Notes: generated by a model not told the origin, from the letters alone. Positions 34,652 through 43,614 are shown, numbered from the stretch's first letter. The stretch: 64,000 nucleotides of DNA from SUG2458 sp963651465 (GCA_963651465.1 CAVJPS010000009.1:59327-123326); one strand, 5' to 3'. Numbers and translations: made by a program.

Positions 34652-35143
34652 ATGAAACTTAATAAATCCATTATTTCATTATCATTAATTCCTTTACTAA
34701 CTCTAAGTGGTTGCACCCATAAAAATGATATTACAATTGAAGTTTTAACTAACGCAAATATTATTTATGATGAATCTAAAACATCATTTGCAGATTACAC
34801 TACTAGTCTTTCTACCGATGATATAAATGATAAACTAGATAACTTAGAGTCTTTTATTCTGATTTTATATAGTGATACTTGTAGTGTTTGTAATGAGGTT
34901 AAACCTTATATTATTGATTATATATGTTCAAATCAATATGTTTTTTATGGAGTAGGTATATATGATTATGAAAATACTGCTTTAAAAGAAGCACTTGATA
35001 GAATACATAAATTTGACTCCCTTGCAGCTCCCCGTATATTTTTTGTAAGTAATGGTAACGAACTATACACTCAAAATGGATTTAATAAAAAAGAACGTAA
35101 TGCTAATTATATAAAAACAACATGTGATTATTATATAAACTAA
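34652..35143 (+). CDS. Thioredoxin-like lipoprotein
   Basis: 163 residues with a signal peptide ending in lipobox LSGC (Cys about residue 21), so membrane-anchored outside the cytoplasm. The rest is a thioredoxin fold: ESFILILYSDTCSVCNEVKPYI supplies a CxxC motif (CSVC) in the expected place, and AAPRIFFVSNG supplies the cis-Pro loop. GAGG precedes the ATG. It probably acts as an extracytoplasmic disulfide oxidoreductase; no partner gene is adjacent. It is divergent from ppa and convergent with the GNAT-like gene, with a shared terminator. Confidence 0.82.
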   Translation: MKLNKSIISLSLIPLLTLSGCTHKNDITIEVLTNANIIYDESKTSFADYTTSLSTDDINDKLDNLESFILILYSDTCSVCNEVKPYIIDYICSNQYVFYGVGIYDYENTALKEALDRIHKFDSLAAPRIFFVSNGNELYTQNGFNKKERNANYIKTTCDYYIN

Positions 35144-35185
35144 AAAACTACTCATTTTTGAATTAATCAATAACTGAGTAGTTTT
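35144..35185. terminator. Bidirectional terminator between the genes at 34652 and 35220
   Basis: An 11-bp stem AAAACTACTCA/TGAGTAGTTTT with a 20-nt loop and T-rich flanks in both directions. Confidence 0.8.
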
Positions 35186-35219
35186 AATTTTACTTAACTT
35201 TTTTTGTTGTGGAAAATGT

Positions 35220-36413
35220 TTACTTAGTTGTAGCCTTTTTTTGTGATACAGCTTTCTTTGAAGTTTCATTTTTAGTATTTAATTCAAGTTTCCAACATCT
35301 TCTTTTTTTATGTAATACTTTTTCATAATCTTTCCATTGGTCTTGAACTCCACTATTAATTTCTGCTTCCGGACCTGATTCAGCATATTTAATACCATTT
35401 CTTATACATGCTTTAATACCTTCAAGCATAATAATGCCATTAACGCCTTTTCCCATATATTCTGGGATAACTCCAATTGAATATAAGTCTACAGTATCAT
35501 TATGTTTTAAGTCCTTTATTAAATTAATAATGCCTTTAGGTGATAATTTACCACCACAAATTTTCATTGCTCTAGATAATGATGGAGCAAAAAAGCCATA
35601 CGCTACTAATTTATTATTTTGATCTTCAACCGCAAATAAATATTCGGTATTAAGAACTATACCAAAGTTACAAATAAATTCATCCATTTGACGTTCACTT
35701 AAACTTGTAAAACCAGGAAGGCCATCGTAAACTTCATTCATAATAGTTAAACCCTTACGAATATAAGGATAAATTTCTTTCTTATTTTTAAAATATTTAA
35801 CATGCAAATTAAAATGATTTAAAGTAAGATTTGAAATTCTTTCTAATCTTTGAACACGAGGATCTTCTATTGAAGTAGGAAGAGTAATATGATATTCATT
35901 CCAATCATTTTCTTTTCCAAATCCTAATTTTTCCATATGTTTTAAATAATATGGATAATTCCATAAAGTAATGTACATTGATAATTGATCAAAGCCATCA
36001 ATTAACATACCTTCTTGGTCTAAATCACTAAAGCCAATTGGTCCAATTACCTCTGTGCATTTTCTTTCTTTAGCCCATTCTACAACGACGTCAACTAACC
36101 CTTTTGAAACTTCATAATCATCAATAAAGTCAAAACGTGTAAAGCGCATTATTTCTTTATTAACTTTTTTATTAAACTTGTGGTTTAAAATTGCACCAAT
36201 ACGGCCAACAATTTTATTACCTACATAAGCTAACCAATAACGGACTTCTGACCATTCAAAAGCACCATTTTTTTTAGGTTTAAGAGTGTTATATTCATCA
36301 CCATCTAATAGTGGAACATATTCTTTTACATTTTTAAATAATTCGTGTGGAAAACGGACAAATTTCAACATTGCCTTTTTATCATTAATCTTAATTTCTT
36401 TTATATCTATCAT
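35220..36413 (-). CDS. GNAT-like N-acetyltransferase family protein
   Basis: 397 residues from ATG 36411-36413 (MIDIKEIKINDKK), chosen because AAAGGG is upstream. It has an N-terminal region with WSEVRYWLAYVGNKIVGRIGAI and a second with IGVIPEYMGKGVNGIIMLEG, the latter like the acetyl-CoA-binding motif of GNAT enzymes, separated by about 200 residues, so it may be a two-domain GNAT protein. The C-terminal 20 residues are Lys-rich and low-complexity. The promoter is clear (TTGAAA-17-TAAAAT). Substrate unknown. Confidence 0.7.
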   Translation of the reverse strand: MIDIKEIKINDKKAMLKFVRFPHELFKNVKEYVPLLDGDEYNTLKPKKNGAFEWSEVRYWLAYVGNKIVGRIGAILNHKFNKKVNKEIMRFTRFDFIDDYEVSKGLVDVVVEWAKERKCTEVIGPIGFSDLDQEGMLIDGFDQLSMYITLWNYPYYLKHMEKLGFGKENDWNEYHITLPTSIEDPRVQRLERISNLTLNHFNLHVKYFKNKKEIYPYIRKGLTIMNEVYDGLPGFTSLSERQMDEFICNFGIVLNTEYLFAVEDQNNKLVAYGFFAPSLSRAMKICGGKLSPKGIINLIKDLKHNDTVDLYSIGVIPEYMGKGVNGIIMLEGIKACIRNGIKYAESGPEAEINSGVQDQWKDYEKVLHKKRRCWKLELNTKNETSKKAVSQKKATTK

Positions 36414-36435
36414 ACATTTACCCTTTATTGCTTTT

Positions 36436-36464
36436 ATTTTACTATTCATTAAAGAATCTTTCAA
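36436..36464 (-). promoter_or_regulatory. Promoter of the GNAT-like gene
   Basis: TTGAAA (complement 36459-36464), 17-bp spacer, TAAAAT (complement 36436-36441) on the minus strand. Confidence 0.7.
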
Positions 36465-36485
36465 TTATTATTTAATGCTTAAAAA

Positions 36486-36509
36486 AAAGATAGTTTGATA
36501 ACTATCTTT
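36486..36509 (-). terminator. Rho-independent terminator of the atp operon
   Basis: A 10-bp stem AAAGATAGTT/AACTATCTTT overlapping the atpC stop, followed by eight T on the minus strand. Confidence 0.9.
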
Positions 36510-36906
36510 ATTTCTTATTATATACTTCATCACGAAGGAGTGCTCTTGCTAAGGCAAGACGAGCACGTTTCATATCAATATTTGGATCATTTGAATTTAA
36601 ACGTTTATTAGCTCTTTCTTCAGCTCTTTTTGCACGTTCAATATCAATTTCATCTTTTCTTTCAATCATGTTAGCTAGTAACAACGTACTTTCTTCATTA
36701 ACATTAATGACACCACCATGAATAGCGTATTCAGTTGTGATACCATTTGCACGTATAGACATTGCACATGGAGTTACCATACTAACAAGAGGCATATGAT
36801 GAGGTAAAATTCCAACGTAACCATCATTTAACTTGATATTTAAGATATCAACTTCTCCTTCAAAATATACTTTTTCAGGAGTAACTATTTTTAATTTAAA
36901 ACTCAT
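36508..36906 (-). CDS. atpC: ATP synthase epsilon subunit
   Basis: 132 residues, last gene of the atp operon. The N-terminal beta-barrel (MSFKLKIVTPEKVYFEGEVDILNIKLNDG, GILPHHMPLVS) and the C-terminal helical hairpin (ERANKRLNS, RARLALARALLR) are complete. Epsilon couples the central stalk to the c ring and inhibits ATP hydrolysis. The stop lies within the terminator; the start overlaps the atpD stop by 1 bp. Confidence 0.97.
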   Translation of the reverse strand: MSFKLKIVTPEKVYFEGEVDILNIKLNDGYVGILPHHMPLVSMVTPCAMSIRANGITTEYAIHGGVINVNEESTLLLANMIERKDEIDIERAKRAEERANKRLNSNDPNIDMKRARLALARALLRDEVYNKK

Positions 36907-38321
36907 TATTTTAAATGTTTAGCCTTTTCGACTGCTTCTTCAACAGTTCCAACATATAAGAATGCTTGTTCTGGTAAATCATCGTATTTACCTTCAAGGA
37001 TTTGTTTAAAACTATTAATAGTATCTTTAATTGGAACTGATTTACCTTTAAATGAATTAAATTGTTCGGCAACGTGGAATGGTTGACTTAAGAAATTACG
37101 GATACGACGAGCTCTATTAACAATGACTTTATCTTCTTCACTAAGTTCGTCCATACCTAAAATAGCAATAATATCTTGTAATTCTTTATAACGTTGTAAA
37201 ATTGATTGAACTCCACGAGCTACTTCATAATGCTCCTTACCTACAATATTAGGATCAAGAATTTGAGATGATGAATCAAGTGGGTCAACAGCAGGATAAA
37301 TACCTAATGCAGCAGTACCACGATCTAGAACTGTCTTTGCGTCAAGGTGAGAGAATGTTGTTGCTGGAGCAGGGTCTGTTAAGTCATCAGCAGGAACATA
37401 AATTGCTTGAACAGATGTGATAGAACCATTACGAGTTGAAGTAATTCTTTCTTGTAATTGTCCCATTTCAGTAGCAAGAGTAGGTTGATAACCAACGGCT
37501 GAAGGCATACGACCTAATAAAGCGGATACTTCTGAACCAGCTTGAGTAAATCTGAAAATGTTATCAATAAATAATAAAACATCTTGATGCTCATAATCAC
37601 GGAAATATTCAGCAAGTGTAAGGCCTGTTAAACCAACACGCATACGAGCTCCTGGAGGTTCATTCATTTGACCAAAGACTAATGCAGTTTTATTTAAAAC
37701 TCCAGATTGTTTCATTTCATAATATAAGTCATTACCTTCACGAGTACGTTCACCAACGCCGGCGAAAACAGAAATACCTTTTTTATCGTTAGCAATGTTG
37801 TTGATAAGTTCTTGAATAAGAACTGTTTTACCAACACCAGCACCACCAAACAAACCAATTTTACCACCTTTAACATAAGGACATAGTAAATCGATAACCT
37901 TAATACCTGTTTCTAACATTTCACGTGAAGTTTTTTGTTCTTCATAAAGTGGAGGATTACGGTGAATAGGTAAATGTTTAACATCTTTAAATTCATCAGC
38001 GTTACCAATATTATCAATTGGTTCACCCAATACATTAAACATACGACCAAGTGTTTCTTTTCCAACTGGTATAGAAATTGGTCCAAAAGTATTACGTGCT
38101 TTCATACCTCTTACTAAACCTTCAGTTGGTCCCATAGCAATACATCTTACAACGTCGTCTCCAACGTGTTGAGCGACTTCAATTGTAAGTTTACTACCAT
38201 CTTCACGAGTAATTTCAAGAGCAGTTAACAAGTTTGGTAAATGTAATTCAGGAAAACGGACGTCAACGACAGGTCCAATAATTTGAATAACGTCACCAAA
38301 TTCTAATTCATTCTTTTTCAT
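36906..38321 (-). CDS. atpD: ATP synthase beta subunit
   Basis: Catalytic F1 subunit of 471 residues. The P-loop GGAGVGKTVLIQELI, the GERTREGNDLYYEM segment and the ALLGRMPSAVGYQPTLATEMG stretch are intact. It carries the catalytic sites for ATP synthesis or hydrolysis. It is followed by atpC with a 1-bp overlap and preceded by atpG with a 10-bp gap. Confidence 0.99.
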   Translation of the reverse strand: MKKNELEFGDVIQIIGPVVDVRFPELHLPNLLTALEITREDGSKLTIEVAQHVGDDVVRCIAMGPTEGLVRGMKARNTFGPISIPVGKETLGRMFNVLGEPIDNIGNADEFKDVKHLPIHRNPPLYEEQKTSREMLETGIKVIDLLCPYVKGGKIGLFGGAGVGKTVLIQELINNIANDKKGISVFAGVGERTREGNDLYYEMKQSGVLNKTALVFGQMNEPPGARMRVGLTGLTLAEYFRDYEHQDVLLFIDNIFRFTQAGSEVSALLGRMPSAVGYQPTLATEMGQLQERITSTRNGSITSVQAIYVPADDLTDPAPATTFSHLDAKTVLDRGTAALGIYPAVDPLDSSSQILDPNIVGKEHYEVARGVQSILQRYKELQDIIAILGMDELSEEDKVIVNRARRIRNFLSQPFHVAEQFNSFKGKSVPIKDTINSFKQILEGKYDDLPEQAFLYVGTVEEAVEKAKHLK

Positions 38322-38331
38322 CTGCTACCTC

Positions 38332-39180
38332 CTATTTATTAATAGCGCCACCAACAACCTCAGTAATTTCTTGAGTAATTGCTGCTTGACGTGCTTTGTT
38401 ATAATCTAATTGTAATTTTTCAATTAATTCTTCTGAGTTATCTGTAGCTGTTTCCATAGCTGTACGACGAGAAGCTTGCTCAGATACTTGAGATTCAATT
38501 AATTTTCCATATAAAACACTTTTAATATATAAAGGAATTAAAGTGTCTAATATTTCTTCTGGACTTGGTTCCATTAATATATCTTTTCCAGTTGATTTTT
38601 TAGCATCAAAATTTGTAACTGGTAAAAGAGTTAATAATTCTGGAACAAAAGTTAATGAGTTAACGTACTTTGTATAGATTAAATGAATATGATCAAAATT
38701 TCCTTTGGAATATTCATTTAATAAATCATTTGCCATTGATTCTACTCTTGCGTACTCAATACTATTACTAATATCAATATATTTTGTATCTATATTAGAA
38801 TAAATATTTTGATAATGAGTAAAACCTTTTAAACCAACTATAACTACTTTATCGTTTGGTTTAACATATTCGTTAACCTTTTTATAAATATCGTAATTAA
38901 ATCCAGCACAAAGACCTAGGTTAGACGTAATGACTATGTATAAATCTTTACCACATGAATTACCTTTAATGTAAGGTGATTCAAGTTGTCCATCACTAAC
39001 ACGTCCTAAAACATCATTAGCTAATTCAATCATTGCCTTTGTATATTCTGAATTTTGAATAAGTTTATCTTTCCAAGTTTTTAATTTTGCAGTTGCGACA
39101 AGTTCCATCGCTTTTGTAATTTTTTTTGTGGACTGGACTGATTGTATTCTTTTTTTAGTACCTTCCATTCCTAATGACAT
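38332..39180 (-). CDS. atpG: ATP synthase gamma subunit
   Basis: Central stalk subunit of 282 residues. It has the N-terminal helix with IQSVQSTKKITKAMELVATAKL and the matching C-terminal helix ASRRTAMETATDNSEELI that form the rotating coiled coil. Length is normal. It lies 24 bp after atpA; GGAGG-like bases precede the ATG. Confidence 0.98.
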   Translation of the reverse strand: MSLGMEGTKKRIQSVQSTKKITKAMELVATAKLKTWKDKLIQNSEYTKAMIELANDVLGRVSDGQLESPYIKGNSCGKDLYIVITSNLGLCAGFNYDIYKKVNEYVKPNDKVVIVGLKGFTHYQNIYSNIDTKYIDISNSIEYARVESMANDLLNEYSKGNFDHIHLIYTKYVNSLTFVPELLTLLPVTNFDAKKSTGKDILMEPSPEEILDTLIPLYIKSVLYGKLIESQVSEQASRRTAMETATDNSEELIEKLQLDYNKARQAAITQEITEVVGGAINK

Positions 39181-39204
39181 AACTTGTCACCTCCGTTCAT
39201 AAAA

Positions 39205-40725
39205 TTATTTTTTTATACTATTCTTGTAAGAATTAATAAATTTTTCTATAACTTTGTTCATCTTTTCCTCAAGCTTTGGTGAAATAGTTTTTTCTTTATT
39301 TAATTCATCAATGATTTGAGGTTGTTTTGTTTGAATATGTGTATATAATTCATCTAATGCTTTACGAATATTGTTAACACCTATATCTTCTAGATATCTA
39401 TTTTTTGCTGTGAATAAGTCAATGATTTGACGTTCAACGTCATAATTTAAATATTGAGGTTGTTTTAACACTTCCATTAAAACAGCACCGTGATTTAATA
39501 CACTCTTTGTATTAGCGTCAAGGTCACTACCAAATTGAGCAAAAGCTTGTAATTCGTGATAACTTGCAAGTTCAATTTTTAATGAACCAGCAACTTGTTT
39601 CATAGCTTTAATTTGAGCACTCGAACCAACACGAGAAACTGATAAACCACTATCAACTGCTGGACGTTGACCAGCGTTAAATAATTCTGTCATTAAGAAA
39701 ATTTGTCCATCAGTAATAGAAATAACATTTGTAGGAATATAAGCTGAAATATCACCAGCTTGTGTTTCAATAATAGGTAAAGCCGTAATTGATCCGCCAC
39801 CATATTCAGGTGCTAAACGACATGCTCTTTCTAATAATCTTGAATGTAAATAGAAGACGTCACCAGGGTAAGCTTCACGACCTGGAGAACGTTTTAATAA
39901 TAAAGATAAAGTACGATATGCAACAGCATGTTTACTTAAATCATCATATACAATTAAAACGTCTTTTCCTTGTTCCATCCATTCTTCAGCAATAGTTACA
40001 CCACTATAAGGTGCAAGATATTGAAGTGGAGCAAGTTCACTTGCTGTAGCACTAACAACAGTAGTATATTCTAAAGCACCACGTGTTTTTAATACTTGAA
40101 CGATTTGAGCAACAGTTGAATTCTTTTGACCAATTGCAACATAAATACATAAACAATTTTTACCTTTTTGGTTTAAGATTGTATCAATTGCAATAGCAGT
40201 CTTACCAGTTTGACGGTCACCAATAATTAATTCTCTTTGGCCACGGCCAATAGGAATCATTGAGTCAATTGCAGTAATACCAGTTTGAAGTGGTACATTA
40301 ACTGATTTACGTGTCATAACACCTGGAGCAATTCTTTCAACTGGACGAGACTTAGTTGATTTAATTTCACCAAGTCCGTCAATAGGTTGTCCCAATGCAT
40401 TAACAACACGTCCAAGCATACAGTCACCAACTGGAACTTCGACAACTTTTTTAGTTCTTTTTACAACGTCGCCTTCTTTAATATTACGGTCATTACCAAG
40501 TAAAACTACACCAACATGTTCTTCTTCAAGATTTAAGACCATACCATATACATCACCAGGGAAAACAAGTAATTCATTAAGCATTGCTTTATCAAGTCCA
40601 TAAACCAAAGCAATACCATCTCCAACAGAGATTACTGTACCTACATCATCATTTTCAATATGATGTTCGTAGTTTTTAATTTGTTCTTTAATTAAAGCAC
40701 TAATTTCATTTGCGTTAATTTTCAT
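39205..40725 (-). CDS. atpA: ATP synthase alpha subunit
   Basis: Non-catalytic F1 subunit of 506 residues. The Walker A motif GDRQTGKTAIA, the YVAIGQKNSTVAQ segment and the SVSRVGSSAQI region with the arginine finger are present. Length is normal. The ribosome site is AAAGGAGG in front of the ATG, and the atpH stop is 1 bp away. Confidence 0.99.
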   Translation of the reverse strand: MKINANEISALIKEQIKNYEHHIENDDVGTVISVGDGIALVYGLDKAMLNELLVFPGDVYGMVLNLEEEHVGVVLLGNDRNIKEGDVVKRTKKVVEVPVGDCMLGRVVNALGQPIDGLGEIKSTKSRPVERIAPGVMTRKSVNVPLQTGITAIDSMIPIGRGQRELIIGDRQTGKTAIAIDTILNQKGKNCLCIYVAIGQKNSTVAQIVQVLKTRGALEYTTVVSATASELAPLQYLAPYSGVTIAEEWMEQGKDVLIVYDDLSKHAVAYRTLSLLLKRSPGREAYPGDVFYLHSRLLERACRLAPEYGGGSITALPIIETQAGDISAYIPTNVISITDGQIFLMTELFNAGQRPAVDSGLSVSRVGSSAQIKAMKQVAGSLKIELASYHELQAFAQFGSDLDANTKSVLNHGAVLMEVLKQPQYLNYDVERQIIDLFTAKNRYLEDIGVNNIRKALDELYTHIQTKQPQIIDELNKEKTISPKLEEKMNKVIEKFINSYKNSIKK

Positions 40726-40726
40726 T

Positions 40727-41266
40727 TTACTTGCCTCCTTTAAGTAGTGAGTTTTTAAGTGTCTCTACTTTATTTAATACCGTTCCATCAAAAACTTTAT
40801 CGTTAACGACTACTTTGACACCACCGAGTAAAGTAGTATCAATTTCGTTTTTAAGTTCAACATCTCGACCAATTTTAGTCGAAATTGCTTTTTCAATTCT
40901 AGATAGTTGATCAGAAGATAATTTATTAACGGTATAAGCTATACCTTCTTCAACTCCTAACTTCTCATTACATTTAGAATTAAAATCATTTAGTATTTCT
41001 TTTAAATAATGCATTCTTTTATGATCTAATATGACATAAAAGAAATTTGTTAAATTTTCTAATTTAAATTTACCAACTACATTTTCAATTATTTTCTTTT
41101 TATCATCGTAGTTTACAAACGATGACAAAAGAATCCGCATGAAATCCGGATTTTCCTTAATACATTGGTTAATCACTTTACATGCTTCTTGATACTCATT
41201 GATTTTATTTTCTTCTACTGCAATATCTAATAAAGCAGTACTATAACGATTAGCTAGACTATCCAT
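40727..41266 (-). CDS. atpH: ATP synthase delta subunit
   Basis: Peripheral stalk subunit of 179 residues. It opens with LANRYSTALLDIA, the typical delta (OSCP) start, and ends with TTLLGGVKVVVNDKVFDGTV, also typical. It overlaps the atpF stop by 1 bp. Confidence 0.96.
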   Translation of the reverse strand: MDSLANRYSTALLDIAVEENKINEYQEACKVINQCIKENPDFMRILLSSFVNYDDKKKIIENVVGKFKLENLTNFFYVILDHKRMHYLKEILNDFNSKCNEKLGVEEGIAYTVNKLSSDQLSRIEKAISTKIGRDVELKNEIDTTLLGGVKVVVNDKVFDGTVLNKVETLKNSLLKGGK

Positions 41267-41826
41267 TAGTCATCAACTTCCTTTATAAATTGCTCTACTA
41301 ATTTCGAGTCATCTTTTTCATTAATTTCACGTTCTAGAATAGATTTAGAAGCATCTAATGCAACTGAAACAATTTCATTATGAATATCTTCTAAGGCCTT
41401 TTTCTTAGATTGTTCAATTTCAACACTAGCTTGAAGTTTAGTTTGCTTAACTTCTTCTTGAGTATCACTCATAATTTGATTGTGAGCTTTAATAGCATCA
41501 TCTTTAGCATCGTTAATTATTTTACGTGCTTCAATTTCACTTTTATCAATGTTTTCACGAGCAATACTTTCGTGTTTAATAGCTTCAGCATTCTTTTCTT
41601 CAGCATTTTTAATATTACCTTCAACATATTTTGCTCTTTCAGTTAATATTCTTTTAACTGGTTTGTAGCCCAAAAAGATACCAGCTAAAACTAGTACTAA
41701 AAAGGCTAAAAATTGAGCGACAAATGGTAATATTCCGTTAGGGAAAATCTTGTTAATAAAATCTTGGGCATCAAAGCCTAAATCAATAAGTGATTTAACC
41801 ATTGTCGATATTGTAATAATATCCAT
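41266..41826 (-). CDS. atpF: ATP synthase b subunit
   Basis: Peripheral stalk subunit of 186 residues. One membrane helix (FVAQFLAFLVLVLAGIFLG, about 35-54) is followed by a long, highly charged helix with Ala/Glu/Lys repeats. The N-terminus is 15-20 residues longer than in many Bacilli, which does not affect the assignment. GGGGGG-type ribosome site precedes the ATG. Confidence 0.96.
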   Translation of the reverse strand: MDIITISTMVKSLIDLGFDAQDFINKIFPNGILPFVAQFLAFLVLVLAGIFLGYKPVKRILTERAKYVEGNIKNAEEKNAEAIKHESIARENIDKSEIEARKIINDAKDDAIKAHNQIMSDTQEEVKQTKLQASVEIEQSKKKALEDIHNEIVSVALDASKSILEREINEKDDSKLVEQFIKEVDD

Positions 41827-41854
41827 GTTAAAAACCCCCCTTATAAATCTAGGC

Positions 41855-42130
41855 TTAAATAGCGACTAAGAATAAAAGTAAGAATGAAATAATTAATGAG
41901 TAAATACCAGTAGTTTCAACTAAAGCACAACCAATAATCATTGTTGATCTAACTTTACCAGCAGCATCTGGGTTACGACCAATAGCTTCAACAGCTCTAG
42001 CAGTTGTAAGACCTTCACCGATAGCACAACCAGCACCACCTAAAATAGAAATACCAGCTGATAAACTAGCAATAGCTTTAACAGTGAATTCATTTGCAAC
42101 AGCTTCTAATAAAACAGTTAAAAAGTTCAT
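41855..42130 (-). CDS. atpE: ATP synthase c subunit with two-carboxylate ion site (predicted Na+ type)
   Basis: Rotor-ring subunit of 91 residues with two membrane helices. Helix 1 has GCAIGEGLTTARAVEAIGRNP, helix 2 has GCALVETTGIYSLII. Ion-binding Glu is E72. Helix 1 has E39 exactly 33 residues earlier, where Na+ c rings of the Ilyobacter type have Gln and where the Fusobacterium nucleatum ring has a second Glu. The downstream T73 and Y77 align with S66 and Y70 of those rings. This two-carboxylate pattern is associated with Na+ coupling; the call here is from sequence pattern only. Confidence 0.97.
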   Translation of the reverse strand: MNFLTVLLEAVANEFTVKAIASLSAGISILGGAGCAIGEGLTTARAVEAIGRNPDAAGKVRSTMIIGCALVETTGIYSLIISFLLLFLVAI

Positions 42131-42144
42131 ATTTTTTCTCCTTT

Positions 42145-42936
42145 CTATTTATTTATTGGAGCAGCTTTTAATTCTGCTTCATCTTCCTCAGGACCTTCTT
42201 GTGCAATCAATAACATTGTTAACATTGCAAATACAAGTGTTTGAATAGCACCTGAGAATAAATCAAAATAAGCATGGAATATTGGTGTAATAAATGGTGG
42301 AAGCACCAATATTGAACCAAATATCATGTTTGAAATGCCTTCAATAGCTGAATATAAAAGTGTCATTAAGACATATCCACCTAAAGCATTACCAAATAAA
42401 CGGCATGACATACTAATCAATGGAGCCCACATAGATATAAGATTTATAGGTAAGAAAATAGCAAATGGGGATGTATATCGTTTAAAATATGCCCATTTTT
42501 GATATTTAACAGCTGTAGCATGTATCAAAATAAAAGTAACTAACGATACTGATACAGGTACCATTAAATATTGCATTGGGTTTGCAAGCCCAGTAATTCC
42601 GATAAAGAAACAACCAAATATATAATAGAAAACAACAAATAAATAAGCACTAAATTTTTCAAAACGTTTACCCATATTGTCATAAACTAAAGAATCAATT
42701 TTAGTAACAGCAATTTCCATTAAAGCAATAATACCTTTTGGTTTCTTTAATGGGTCTACTTTACGAGCTTTAAGCCAAACAATAAAGAAGAAAACAATTC
42801 CAATAAAACATACTAAAAACGATGAATAAATTTCAGCTGGTAAACCTTTCTCAGTTGAAGAAGGTATATTTATTGCACATGATGATAATGAAGAACAAAT
42901 TAAAAACATTGAAAATATTTTAATCAATTTTTTCAT
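42145..42936 (-). CDS. atpB: ATP synthase a subunit with lipoprotein-like N-terminus
   Basis: Membrane stator of the ion channel, 263 residues from ATG 42934-42936, chosen because AAGGAGGAG lies just upstream. The essential Arg is present in ISMSCRLFGNALGGYVLMTLLY. Unusually, the protein begins MKKLIKIFSMFLICSSLSSCAIN, a signal peptide with a perfect-looking lipobox (LSSC) before the first channel helix. The start overlaps the end of the upstream AtpI-like gene by 17 bp. Confidence 0.96.
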   Translation of the reverse strand: MKKLIKIFSMFLICSSLSSCAINIPSSTEKGLPAEIYSSFLVCFIGIVFFFIVWLKARKVDPLKKPKGIIALMEIAVTKIDSLVYDNMGKRFEKFSAYLFVVFYYIFGCFFIGITGLANPMQYLMVPVSVSLVTFILIHATAVKYQKWAYFKRYTSPFAIFLPINLISMWAPLISMSCRLFGNALGGYVLMTLLYSAIEGISNMIFGSILVLPPFITPIFHAYFDLFSGAIQTLVFAMLTMLLIAQEGPEEDEAELKAAPINK

Positions 42937-43387
42937 TGTTTTGCTCCTCCTTACCATTATTTTCAATAGTAATACTGTTGCTAATAGTTGTGTAATCTTT
43001 TGTAACTAAACTAACAATTAATAATGTTACAATTGAAACCATATAACCAGATGCAACTAAGTACACATTAAAAAGTTTAATATTAAAATGATTTAATAAT
43101 AATGCTAATGCTATTCCTAATCCATAAAGAACAAATCTAATAAGATAATTAAAAGTTCCAGTTGCTTTTGGATGTTTAAAAGATAAAGTATGTTTTACTT
43201 GATAAACAAGAAGTAAATAACAACAATATCCAATTAAAAGCCCTAACATTAGTCCTAAAGTAATATCGTATAAACCAAAAAATACAAAAGGTATTGATAA
43301 TACACTTAAGCCAATTGACACAAAAAAAGATATATATGCAGCCTTTATTTCAACAGGTGATATTTTAATCTTTTCTTTTAATGTCAT
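42920..43387 (-). CDS. AtpI-like ATP synthase assembly/accessory membrane protein
   Basis: 155 residues with four membrane segments (about 18-42, 46-65, 82-103, 107-128) and a polar, Asn/Glu-rich C-terminal tail. It sits in the atpI position as first gene of the atp operon, overlapping atpB by 17 bp. AtpI proteins help assemble the c ring or import Mg2+; no specific residue in this protein decides. Assigned mainly by position, size and topology. Confidence 0.7.
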   Translation of the reverse strand: MTLKEKIKISPVEIKAAYISFFVSIGLSVLSIPFVFFGLYDITLGLMLGLLIGYCCYLLLVYQVKHTLSFKHPKATGTFNYLIRFVLYGLGIALALLLNHFNIKLFNVYLVASGYMVSIVTLLIVSLVTKDYTTISNSITIENNGKEEQNNEKID

Positions 43388-43426
43388 ATTAACTCCTTGG
43401 TTCTATATATCACAAATAGATACAAT

Positions 43427-43447
43427 GCTATTTTATAATAAAATAGC
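43427..43447. promoter_or_regulatory. 21-bp palindrome upstream of the atp operon, possible operator
   Basis: Perfect inverted repeat GCTATTTTA-TAA-TAAAATAGC, about 40 bp upstream of the AtpI-like start, in the promoter region. No T-run follows in the atp direction. The regulator is unknown. Confidence 0.4.
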
Positions 43448-43577
43448 TAAATTTTCATTAAAAAAAGATTAAAAAATCTATTCTTTTACTATAAAGTTTC
43501 GAAATTGAGGAAGGTATAAAAATTTTCTATCACCCTTACGAGAAATTAGATAATAAAATGATTTTATTAAAACTTAG

Positions 43578-43591
43578 TGTAAGCGCTTTAT
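43578..43591 (+). promoter_or_regulatory. cre site at the nucleoside kinase promoter
   Basis: TGTAAGCGCTTTAT matches 13 of 14 consensus positions. It overlaps the -35 position of the promoter whose -10 is at 43609, so CcpA binding would be expected to repress. Confidence 0.65.
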
Positions 43592-43606
43592 TTTTATCTA
43601 AGAAAT

Positions 43607-43614
43607 GATATAAT
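43607..43614 (+). promoter_or_regulatory. Extended -10 promoter of the nucleoside kinase gene
   Basis: TGATATAAT (hexamer 43609-43614), 30 bp before the ATG. The 17-mer around it is identical to that of the JetABC promoter. Confidence 0.65.
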
